Shown here: positions 46,765 through 54,359 of the stretch, piece after piece | How the letters are laid out: each line of letters starts with the position of its first letter | How positions within the stretch are numbered: position 1 is the first letter of the stretch | Source of the DNA: Indolivaga capnocytophagoides DSM 22835 | GTDB lineage: Bacteria; Bacteroidota; Bacteroidia; Bacteroidales; Dysgonomonadaceae | DNA length: 64,000 nt | Assembly (NCBI RefSeq): GCF_000426485.1 | Contig: NZ_AUFL01000019.1 | Location: forward strand, 39,024 to 103,023 | Reading direction: 5' to 3' | Position numbers and translations under genes: made by a program | The notes under the pieces: model-generated | Seen by the model: the letters and a program-made list of their open reading frames with translations, nothing else | The model's database searches: none | What the model was told of the DNA's origin: nothing

Positions 46765-49401
46765 TCACCCGGTATTTCGCATACCTGCGGCGATACCGGA
46801 AATTGTTACCATCAATGCTTGTTCCAATTCCTGAGGATAAGTTTCTTGATTACGACACCGTTGCAACAGTTCTACCTGAAGTAAATTCAGCGGAATTGTA
46901 TAGATATTTCGCATCGCAATGTTGCTTGCAATCGACGGAAGATTCTCCATAAGATGATCGTCATGCAGAATATTCAATATGGTATGGATATCTTTTTCCA
47001 ACTGATTTTGAAGTTCAGTCCCAAGATACTGAAGTTTAGGATCCACGAGCCGCTTATCATAATATGTGGCAATACGTCTGTCAGCTTTCGCAAATACCAT
47101 TTCCAACATGCTTATACGAGTGTTGAAAAATGGCCACTCTTTAGACATTGATTCAAGCAGGCCCATCTTACCCTCATCTATAACTTGCTGTAAAGCCTGA
47201 CCGGCTCCCAGCCATGCCGGCAGCATTAACCGGTTTTGAGTCCATCCAAAAATCCACGGAATAGCTCTTAAACTTTCCACTCCTCCGGTTGGGCGACGTT
47301 TAGCAGGCCTTGACCCTAGAGGCAGTTTTGCAAGCTCCGCTTCCGGTGTGGATTGATAGAAGTAGGGGATGAAGTCTTCGTTGCGATGTACCAGATCCTG
47401 ATATGCTTTGCATGATATGTCAGACAAGTCATCCATCACTTTACGCCATTCGTCCTTTGGTGCAGGAGGAGGTAAAAGATTGGCTTCTAATATTGCATCT
47501 ATATATAACGAAAGGGTATTGATTGCCAAGTCGGGAAGTCCTAATTTGAAACGGATCATTTCCCCTTGTTCAGTAACACGTAATCCTCCTTTAAGAGAAC
47601 CGGGAGGCTGAGAGAATAATGCTATCTTAGCGGGTCCTCCGCCTCTACCTATTGTTCCGCCTCTACCGTGGAATAAGGTAAGTAAAACTCCTGCTTCCGA
47701 ACATACTCTGATCAGAGCTTCCTGTCCTCTGTATTGAGCCCATCCAGCGGCTAATGCACCTGCATCTTTCGCAGAATCCGAATAGCCTATCATCACCATT
47801 TGTTTGTTGTTGATGATGCCTCTGTACCAACCGATATTCAGTAATTGTTTCATTACATCTTCGGCATTGTTGAGGTCGTTAAGAGTTTCAAACAGCGGAG
47901 CTACCGGAAGGGTATAAGGGCATCCTGTTTCCTTTAAAAATAAGTGAACGGCCAGTACATCCGATGGAGTTCTTGCCATAGATATTACGTATACAGGAAT
48001 TGCACCTTCGGGAGTTTCGGCTATCACTCGACAGGTTTCAATTACTTCTTTGGTTTCCGGACTGGGTTCCCAGTTATTCGGAATAAGAGGTCGCTTCGAA
48101 GAAAGCTCCTTAATAAGAAACGCTTGTTTTTCTGATTCAGACCATGATTCGTAATCTCCTATACCCAGATAGCGGGTAACTTCCGACAATGCTTCGGTAT
48201 GTCTTGTGCTTTCCTGGCGGACATCTATTTTTACCAGTGTCACACCGAAACACTTCACCCGGCGTAGAGTATCCGATAATTTGTCGTTTGCTATACTTTG
48301 CATACCGCATTCGATGAGTGAATTGTAGCATTGCATTAATGGCTCCCACAGTTGGTTATTGTCGAAAATAATATCATCGGTCACAGGTAAGTGTTTGCCT
48401 TCAATTCTTTCGTCCAGATAAGCGATTGTTTTTCTGAATTTCGAGCGAAGACGTTTCATCAATTCTCTGTATGGTTCTTGTACATCGTTATCTCCCAGAT
48501 ATTCCCTGAATTGAGGAGTACAGGCATACATCGAAAGTTCTTTTACCAATACTTCGATATCTTTCAGGAATAGCAATGCAGCTCGTTTACGGCTTTGAAG
48601 TAATACATCACGTGTTACAGATGCTGTAACGTTGGGATTACCATCACGGTCTCCACCCATCCATGACGAAAAGTGTATGGGACGTGCATCTACCGGAATG
48701 GTGTATCCGATTGTATTATTCAATTGTTCATTTAATTCTCTCAGGAATTGAGGAACGGCATCCCAAAGACTGTTTTCGACAACATCATATCCCCATTTTG
48801 CCTCTTCATTCGGTGTTGGCCGGTTTTTACGTATCTCGTCCGTAAACCAATATTGAACGATTAGTTGCTTCAATCTTTGCATAATATGCTCTTTCTTGTA
48901 GTCAACTATATCGTCATGATCTAATTGCTGTAAACAATCGCTTACTTCATTCAGATTATTAATGAGCGAACGGCGGTTTATTTCAGTAGGGTGGGCTGTC
49001 AGTACAAGGTCAATAGAGATTTCTTCAATAGACTTCTTAATCTCTTCATCGCTTATGCCTTTATCCTTAAGGGTTTTGTAGATGGCCGGAAAGTTTACCG
49101 GATTTTCTTTTCCCTGAGCATGTTGCGATATGGTATCGTATTGCTCGGCTGTATTGGTCAGATTAAGGAACTGGTTGAATGCCTGCGCTACAGGTAAAAA
49201 ATCCTTATCAGGAAGGTTTTGCAGGGTTTTGACTAGTTCTTCATGAGCGGCAATGTCTCCATTATGAGAAGCCTTAGAGAGTCGTCTTATCGTTTCGACC
49301 CTTTCGAATGTAGCTTCTCCCAGAGCTTCCCTGATAGTGTCTCCGAGAAGAGAACCTAACATCGAAATGTTCTCATTCATTAAAGTGTTTGATTGACTCA
49401 T
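46765..49401 (-). CDS. ppc: phosphoenolpyruvate carboxylase
   Basis: Fixes bicarbonate onto PEP to give oxaloacetate, feeding the fumarate branch and Asp family. The 878 residues are near the family length. The catalytic His lies in [14 protein letters not shown], the Arg/Gly loop in [15 protein letters not shown], and the protein ends ...AAGMRNTG as usual. A palindrome element lies just upstream of its start. The next upstream gene on this strand is a PEPCK-like protein. Confidence 0.97.
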   Translation of the reverse strand: MSQSNTLMNENISMLGSLLGDTIREALGEATFERVETIRRLSKASHNGDIAAHEELVKTLQNLPDKDFLPVAQAFNQFLNLTNTAEQYDTISQHAQGKENPVNFPAIYKTLKDKGISDEEIKKSIEEISIDLVLTAHPTEINRRSLINNLNEVSDCLQQLDHDDIVDYKKEHIMQRLKQLIVQYWFTDEIRKNRPTPNEEAKWGYDVVENSLWDAVPQFLRELNEQLNNTIGYTIPVDARPIHFSSWMGGDRDGNPNVTASVTRDVLLQSRKRAALLFLKDIEVLVKELSMYACTPQFREYLGDNDVQEPYRELMKRLRSKFRKTIAYLDERIEGKHLPVTDDIIFDNNQLWEPLMQCYNSLIECGMQSIANDKLSDTLRRVKCFGVTLVKIDVRQESTRHTEALSEVTRYLGIGDYESWSESEKQAFLIKELSSKRPLIPNNWEPSPETKEVIETCRVIAETPEGAIPVYVISMARTPSDVLAVHLFLKETGCPYTLPVAPLFETLNDLNNAEDVMKQLLNIGWYRGIINNKQMVMIGYSDSAKDAGALAAGWAQYRGQEALIRVCSEAGVLLTLFHGRGGTIGRGGGPAKIALFSQPPGSLKGGLRVTEQGEMIRFKLGLPDLAINTLSLYIDAILEANLLPPPAPKDEWRKVMDDLSDISCKAYQDLVHRNEDFIPYFYQSTPEAELAKLPLGSRPAKRRPTGGVESLRAIPWIFGWTQNRLMLPAWLGAGQALQQVIDEGKMGLLESMSKEWPFFNTRISMLEMVFAKADRRIATYYDKRLVDPKLQYLGTELQNQLEKDIHTILNILHDDHLMENLPSIASNIAMRNIYTIPLNLLQVELLQRCRNQETYPQELEQALMVTISGIAAGMRNTG

Positions 49402-49421
49402 ATTTTAAATTTTTGAGTTAA

Positions 49422-49432
49422 GGTCTCAGACC
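49422..49432 (-). repeat. GGTC-N3-GACC palindrome before ppc
   Basis: Read on the minus strand: AGGTCTGAGACCTTAA, 20 bases before the ppc ATG, in the same orientation relative to the gene as the plus-strand copies. Confidence 0.85.
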
Positions 49433-49447
49433 TGTTTGTTATTTCAG

Positions 49448-49484
49448 CGACAGAATAACTCATCAGCAATGAGTTATTCTGTTG
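49448..49484. terminator. strong hairpin between PEPCK-like gene and ppc
   Basis: ACAGAATAACTCAT and ATGAGTTATTCTGT pair perfectly (14 bp) across a 5-nt loop. On the minus strand no clean T-run follows, so it may be a processing hairpin or a weak terminator of the PEPCK-like gene. Confidence 0.55.
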
Positions 49485-49492
49485 CTTATTTA

Positions 49493-51223
49493 TTATTCGT
49501 TGATCAGAGAGAATAATTCTTCAGCGGCCATTCTTGGACCGTCTTTGGTTAGTCCGTCTATGGCCAGAGATGTGTGGATTTCTCCGATTTTAACACCATT
49601 CTCTTTCATCTTGCCAAAATACTTGCGAACCAGAGTTTCTGCCAGAGATTGTTCCTGAACAGGACCGAATGGATTTGCAAAGTATGATTTTACAAGACCG
49701 ACTTCGGATGTTGTACCTTTTGCCTTGCGTGCTCCGGCTTCGAATACATCAATCGCATTGGTAAGGTCGTCAAAGAAGTTGATCTTTTTTTCTGATTCGC
49801 TGTAGTTATTAGCGTATAGCATATAGTCTACTGTATATCCTTTAGAAATTACTTCGTAGGTTGCAACCGGAATTGTAACACGGGCATTGATCTTATCGGG
49901 ATTACTGTAAATACCCCGGTCGAGTTGTTGATATGCGTATGCGGGGTCAAGATCGTCTACACGGACGAAAGCTCCGATTTCTGTTCCGTATCCTTTTACT
50001 GATCCGTCTTTTTCGATATTCAGATATCCCATATCATCAAAAATTATTCGCATGTGGCGGATGTATTTTTCGTTTAATGTACGGAATGCTTCCAAACTTT
50101 CTGATTTTCCGGCTCCACTATCTCCCATGATAATGATGTTCGATTCTTTACCGTTTTTAAGGGCGATATTTACCATTGCTCCATGTATCGGAAGACGTTT
50201 ATTTTCCATCTGTTTGATGTTGTGGAGAGTCAACAGCATTTTTTTCATGTATCCGAAATAATCGATATCGTCGCAGTAATTAGCGTATCCGATCATGATA
50301 TCGTTTTTCTTGTCCTTGTAGTAGAAGGTTCTCTTTTCTTCGTGTCCGTCAGGATATCCGAATATATAGATCATGTCGGGTTTTTTACCTATATAGCTGC
50401 TTTCTACTGCAAGTTCAAACAGGTTGGATAATCCTAAACCGTGATCGATGAAGTCTTTATGGAAATATACGAAAGTAAGCATATTACCGACCCAAGCAGG
50501 AAATATATACCAGTCGTTATCATTTAATGTAAGATTAGCAATAGGATTAGTCTCGTGTTCGTGGAAAATTCCCGAACGGGTATTACGTTTTGTGTAAGTA
50601 ATCAATGGCGGTTGGAATATAACAGTGCTGATAAACGGCACAGCTGATAGTCCGGTATATTCAACAGGGCAGTTCCATGTAACGTTGTTCAGCGTTAGTC
50701 CGGCATTTGCTCCCGCAACCAATTGACGGTACACTCTATGCTGAGATCCCATAATGGTTTCTTCGATCCGACGGTATGTTGCCAGAATAAGATCGTTAAA
50801 CTGGTCGTTGGCCTGTATAAATCTTACATTTTGCAAGCCATCTCCTAAACTGTTGTTGCGTACGATAGAGATACGTTCCAGACGTCTCCAGTATCCGTAT
50901 AGCAGTTCGATCAATTCGATAAACAGATTCTTGTCATGGAAGTGTTCCGAGTATTTATTGTTTACTTTCAGAACTTCTCCTTCGTCACAAACTGTAAGAA
51001 ATTTGAATACCTGTATCAATGTGGTTGCAAATTCATCATCGTTCTTAAAATTCTTGCTGTATTGATCGTAAATAATTACATTATCTTTTTTCAATACCTG
51101 AATAAATGAGTCTATCACCCGTCTAAAGCCGTAGCTATTCAACAATTTCTGACGATTATCGCAGTATTTTACTGAGAAATTGATCATTGCCTTTCCCCGG
51201 CTGATGGTAAATTCGTTTTGCAT
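49493..51223 (-). CDS. PEPCK/HprK-superfamily P-loop protein
   Basis: A 576-residue protein with a P-loop at about 367-374 (IIIMGDSGAGKSES), a downstream acidic IFDDMGYL, and GYGTEIGAFVRVDDL. The GDSGAGKS loop and the aspartate after it resemble phosphoenolpyruvate carboxykinases and HPr kinases. The N-terminal ~300 residues match nothing I recognise. It lacks the classical PEPCK substrate motifs that I could find, so I do not assign the reaction. Placement next to ppc suggests PEP or oxaloacetate metabolism (inference). Confidence 0.6.
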   Translation of the reverse strand: MQNEFTISRGKAMINFSVKYCDNRQKLLNSYGFRRVIDSFIQVLKKDNVIIYDQYSKNFKNDDEFATTLIQVFKFLTVCDEGEVLKVNNKYSEHFHDKNLFIELIELLYGYWRRLERISIVRNNSLGDGLQNVRFIQANDQFNDLILATYRRIEETIMGSQHRVYRQLVAGANAGLTLNNVTWNCPVEYTGLSAVPFISTVIFQPPLITYTKRNTRSGIFHEHETNPIANLTLNDNDWYIFPAWVGNMLTFVYFHKDFIDHGLGLSNLFELAVESSYIGKKPDMIYIFGYPDGHEEKRTFYYKDKKNDIMIGYANYCDDIDYFGYMKKMLLTLHNIKQMENKRLPIHGAMVNIALKNGKESNIIIMGDSGAGKSESLEAFRTLNEKYIRHMRIIFDDMGYLNIEKDGSVKGYGTEIGAFVRVDDLDPAYAYQQLDRGIYSNPDKINARVTIPVATYEVISKGYTVDYMLYANNYSESEKKINFFDDLTNAIDVFEAGARKAKGTTSEVGLVKSYFANPFGPVQEQSLAETLVRKYFGKMKENGVKIGEIHTSLAIDGLTKDGPRMAAEELFSLINE

Positions 51224-51259
51224 TGCTATTTATTTTGTTTATGAGTAATTCTTATTTTT

Positions 51260-51341
51260 AAGTAACAAAAAGTATTAATGATATATTTTAAAGTAATAAC
51301 TGACTTATTATACTTAGAAAGTCATAAATGATCTCTCTAAG
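51260..51341 (+). repeat. dispersed repeat, copy R5, right end lost
   Basis: AAGTAACAAAAAGTATTAATGATATATTTTAAAG matches the family left half; the frame reads MIYFKVITDLLYLESHK. The palindrome has decayed to ATCTCTCTAAGG. It is oriented opposite to the flanking minus-strand genes. Confidence 0.6.
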
Positions 51342-51492
51342 GTGCGGTCCAAATAAGGCATCTAAGTTGTATGTTTATCTGTAAAAATGTTGACTGATGT
51401 ACCGCAATATGCTTTCAAATTTAAGAATTTCAATTGTAAAAGTAACCCTGCCATTCTTTTAATTTTGTCTAAAAACTCTTATTTATAATTGC

Positions 51493-51792
51493 TTATGAGT
51501 CCTTTTGTAATATCGGGTTGTCACTTTGGCTTTTAAACGATTCTTCTTTCGATCCTGCGTCGTTATGTATTAGCTGTTCTATGTTTTGATTAATGTTTGT
51601 GAGACAATCGAAACATAAACATTTTCCCCAGTGCTGTTTTATATATTCCCGCACTCCATCGTTTAATATTATTTTGCCGCAATTACAGAGCCTGATATTA
51701 TCAACACGACAGACAAACACGGTGGCACATCTAGGGCATATCTTTTCCATATCTGTTTTGGTTATTATCATCTTTGAATTTAAAGATAGCAT
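51493..51792 (-). CDS. cysteine-rich CWC-family protein under B12 riboswitch
   Basis: A protein of up to 99 residues with eight Cys in the pattern CPRC...C...CNC...CLCFDC (positions 19, 22, 28, 36, 38, 58, 60, 63), which fits a small metal-binding CWC-type protein. MEKICPRC (start 51750) or MIITKTDMEK (start 51771) are alternative starts. It is the first gene downstream of a cobalamin riboswitch on the same strand, so expression probably falls when B12 is plentiful. Its molecular function is unknown. Confidence 0.75.
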   Translation of the reverse strand: MLSLNSKMIITKTDMEKICPRCATVFVCRVDNIRLCNCGKIILNDGVREYIKQHWGKCLCFDCLTNINQNIEQLIHNDAGSKEESFKSQSDNPILQKDS

Positions 51793-51799
51793 AACTTTT

Positions 51800-51875
51800 T
51801 TAGTACCCGAAAGTATTTAATGACGCACTTGAAGATAGTAACTATTTCTAGTTTCATCCTTCATCGGTCAATAAA
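51800..51875 (+). repeat. dispersed repeat, copy R6, degraded
   Basis: TAGTACCCGAAAGTATTTAATGACG matches the left half; the right half is no longer recognisable apart from GGTCAATAAA. It lies between the riboswitch and the CWC start, so it is part of that transcript's leader. Confidence 0.5.
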
Positions 51876-51952
51876 ACGTTTTGCGGCTTTAGTTGAGCTA
51901 TTTATCGGAAATGTAAACTTTATAACCCGAAAGTTTTCATCCAAGTAAATGT

Positions 51953-52132
51953 TCTGGCAGGTCTTCTGACTTACTCTTATTTTAGAATCACCTTCCCATC
52001 TGTTTTACAGATAGTGGTATCGGGAGTATTTCTAAAACAATATTTGTAGAGTTTACAGCAGCGGGTCTGTTCAGGACTTACACCTGATTCCCTTTTCACC
52101 ATTCTTTATTGAATAAAAAGGATGGCACCAAA
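51953..52132 (-). promoter_or_regulatory. cobalamin (B12) riboswitch
   Basis: Read on the minus strand, the element has GGTGCC, then GGTGAAAAGGGAA, the core CCCGCTGCTGTAA, GATGGGAAGG and the B12 box GTCAGAAGACCTGCC in the correct order. A TATATTTG -7 box (52139-52146, minus strand) precedes it. The first downstream gene is the CWC protein. Confidence 0.93.
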
Positions 52133-52138
52133 ACGTTG

Positions 52139-52146
52139 CAAATATA
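52139..52146 (-). promoter_or_regulatory. -7 box of the riboswitch transcript
   Basis: Minus-strand TATATTTG, an exact TAnnTTTG match placed just before the riboswitch. The -33 element is weak. Confidence 0.5.
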
Positions 52147-52176
52147 GAAAATAACTTTGGTTAGAGTATTGCCTTA

Positions 52177-52212
52177 ATAAAAAAAATCTTTTCTGAAACC
52201 AGAAAAGATTTT
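52177..52212 (-). terminator. intrinsic terminator, minus strand
   Basis: AAAATCTTTTCTG and CAGAAAAGATTTT pair perfectly (13 bp) with a 4-nt loop; on the minus strand it is followed by a T-run. It ends the transcript from the beta-barrel gene or a separate small RNA in the interval 52213-52400. Confidence 0.88.
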
Positions 52213-52345
52213 CCTTTAAGAATGTGCCTTTTGTTGAAGGAGAGTCTACAGCTACAGAGTATTACTCTGCGCAGTACAAGGTCTAGGTATTTTTTGCTTT
52301 TTTCGGCTTTCTAATAGCCTATAGGGCAGCAACAGCTAGTATACT
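52213..52345 (-). ncRNA. possible structured small RNA ending at the terminator
   Basis: The interval is less AT-biased than its surroundings and contains a 15-bp palindrome (CAGAGTATTACTCTG, 52255-52269) plus CCTATAGG and AAAGCC/GGCTTT elements, and it leads straight into a strong terminator. There is no open frame. It may be the 3' UTR of the barrel gene or an independent RNA; I could not match it to 6S, tmRNA or RNase P by eye. Confidence 0.35.
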
Positions 52346-52535
52346 CGTTTTATCCTTTATTAGATTCGGAAGATAATAATTGATCCTTAAATTTTTTGTT
52401 ATACAAAATAATTAAAACTTTATGTAACGCAATATAATCAAAATCTCCTTTTTTTATAAAAAATTACTGAGAAATGTCGCTGTTTTGAATTTTTGAATTT
52501 TGCAAATATTTGATTATTAGATTTTTGAGTTTGAT

Positions 52536-54311
52536 TTAAAAAGTGAGGTTGAATCCTGCCGAAGCATTTATTCCTTGCAAGGTATAGCCGTAATATCGTT
52601 CGTATTTCTGGCTTAGCACATTGTTAATCTTCGCATACAATGACAACCATTCCAAGACATGGTAACTCGCCTTGAAGTTTAGCTCGTTGATACTTTTCAT
52701 ACTTGTAGCTCCTGTGCCGTTCCAAGTCTTTCTTCCTCCTTCAAATTGATAGTTGGCTGTCAGAATAAGATTTTCGATAAACGAAAAATCCGCATTGAAG
52801 TCAAATGTCAATGTTGGCAGTCCCCAGGCCTTTTTCTCACTGAAAACTATATCATTCGAATATTTACTCAGGTTATAAAAGTGTGCGATTGCTTTTATCG
52901 ATAAATCGGTGTATGGAATAAGTTTTGTTTTGATGGCTCCGCCGAAGTGTCCTTCTCCCATATTGGCATATAGAACATCACTCACATTGTTCCATGATGT
53001 AGTCTGTGTCTGTATATACAGATGATTATCGTTGGTATATTTGTAACCGCCGAATATATCGAATTCGAAACCGGTGATTGCTCCCGAACGGATCCCCAGC
53101 CGTGCATCATATAATGTTTTGGAGATGTTCACACGTCCAATAGGATTGATATAACGGTTTTCTTTATAAATATTGATAAAGCTGTTGTCGTTGATTCCTC
53201 CGTCAACATTCAGATACAGCAGGCTGTTGTCATTAAAGTTCCAAGATAAATCGACAGTCGGAGCAACAGCAAATTTATTACTGGCATCGATAGCCCAGTT
53301 GATATTTGCTCCAATAAGAAGCCTTACATCTCCGTTATCTATTTTCAGATAAGGATTGGCTCTCAATATGGTCAGATTATGATACAGGTCGTTTTGTTCG
53401 TTGCTGTAGTTATTGGTGTGTCCATCGTATTTTTGGTAGAACAGGTTTCCTCTGATACCTACTTTCTTATCGGAAAAGAACGGCTGAGACAAATCGACTT
53501 TTGCATCTATAATATTTCCTCTTGGACCATCTTCTGCCATATCAGAAGAATATTTTGATGAAAAGCGGTTGTATTTAAGACTGGCCGAGTAATTCAGATT
53601 GTCACTGGACTCTATTGAATTGACTCCGGTTTCTACTTCGAATATATTTACCGATTGGTTTTCCGATACATTCTTATTGTCGGCACTAACTATATTAGCA
53701 CTAGGTGAGAAGGTAGAAAATATATTAGGATTACCGTAATAGTTGAATCCGTTGTTGAGGAACGATCCGCTTAGATACCATGTTGCAGTTTCGAATTTAT
53801 GGCTGTAACGGGCTTTTATGAAATTTTCCATGTTCTTGGCTTTTTCTTCATCATAAGCTTCTGTGCCGTTCAGATATTTGATTTTTCCATTCGTAGAATT
53901 ATGTGTTCCGAAAAGGTCAAACTGGTCATTAGGCGCATCTACGATACGGTAACCTAAAGCTCCTTCGAGATTAGAATACATACCGGCTCCGAAGTTGAGG
54001 TATCCTCTTTGTTTGGAAGATGTAATTCCTGTGCGGATATCTCCCGATCCGGTGTCACCTATAGGGTATGATGCAAAGTTTACTGAAGGGGCTGCATTTT
54101 CGAATCGTATATCGTACTGTTTCTTCTGTGGTTCATGCAATGCCGGTAAAGTGTTTATTTTAGAAGCATCCTGTATGGTTGGAGTGTACTCTCTTTCCAA
54201 AGACACCTGACGATTGAGCAGTGTATCTTTTGTGGCTGTCTGTGCGTCAATCGATTGTATCGCATAAACAGCTATAATGCTTGATAGGATGGTTTTGTAT
54301 GTAATATTCAT
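52536..54311 (-). CDS. outer-membrane beta-barrel protein (TonB-receptor-like, no plug)
   Basis: A 591-residue protein with a signal peptide (about 1-24, ending SIDAQ) and many alternating polar/aromatic strands to a C-terminal Phe (SAGFNLTF), typical of outer-membrane barrels. A TonB plug domain and TonB box are not apparent. It follows the large TPR protein by 48 bp, with a palindrome between them. The pair probably forms an envelope complex; the substrate is unknown. Confidence 0.75.
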   Translation of the reverse strand: MNITYKTILSSIIAVYAIQSIDAQTATKDTLLNRQVSLEREYTPTIQDASKINTLPALHEPQKKQYDIRFENAAPSVNFASYPIGDTGSGDIRTGITSSKQRGYLNFGAGMYSNLEGALGYRIVDAPNDQFDLFGTHNSTNGKIKYLNGTEAYDEEKAKNMENFIKARYSHKFETATWYLSGSFLNNGFNYYGNPNIFSTFSPSANIVSADNKNVSENQSVNIFEVETGVNSIESSDNLNYSASLKYNRFSSKYSSDMAEDGPRGNIIDAKVDLSQPFFSDKKVGIRGNLFYQKYDGHTNNYSNEQNDLYHNLTILRANPYLKIDNGDVRLLIGANINWAIDASNKFAVAPTVDLSWNFNDNSLLYLNVDGGINDNSFINIYKENRYINPIGRVNISKTLYDARLGIRSGAITGFEFDIFGGYKYTNDNHLYIQTQTTSWNNVSDVLYANMGEGHFGGAIKTKLIPYTDLSIKAIAHFYNLSKYSNDIVFSEKKAWGLPTLTFDFNADFSFIENLILTANYQFEGGRKTWNGTGATSMKSINELNFKASYHVLEWLSLYAKINNVLSQKYERYYGYTLQGINASAGFNLTF

Positions 54312-54327
54312 CGTTTCTAATATTTGT

Positions 54328-54338
54328 GGTCTCAGACC
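54328..54338 (-). repeat. GGTC-N3-GACC palindrome before barrel gene
   Basis: Minus strand AGAGGTCTGAGACCACAA, 16 bases before the ATG. The arms are perfect and only the usual TTAA tail is changed. Confidence 0.8.
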
Positions 54339-54359
54339 TCTTTATAATTTTTAACCTGC

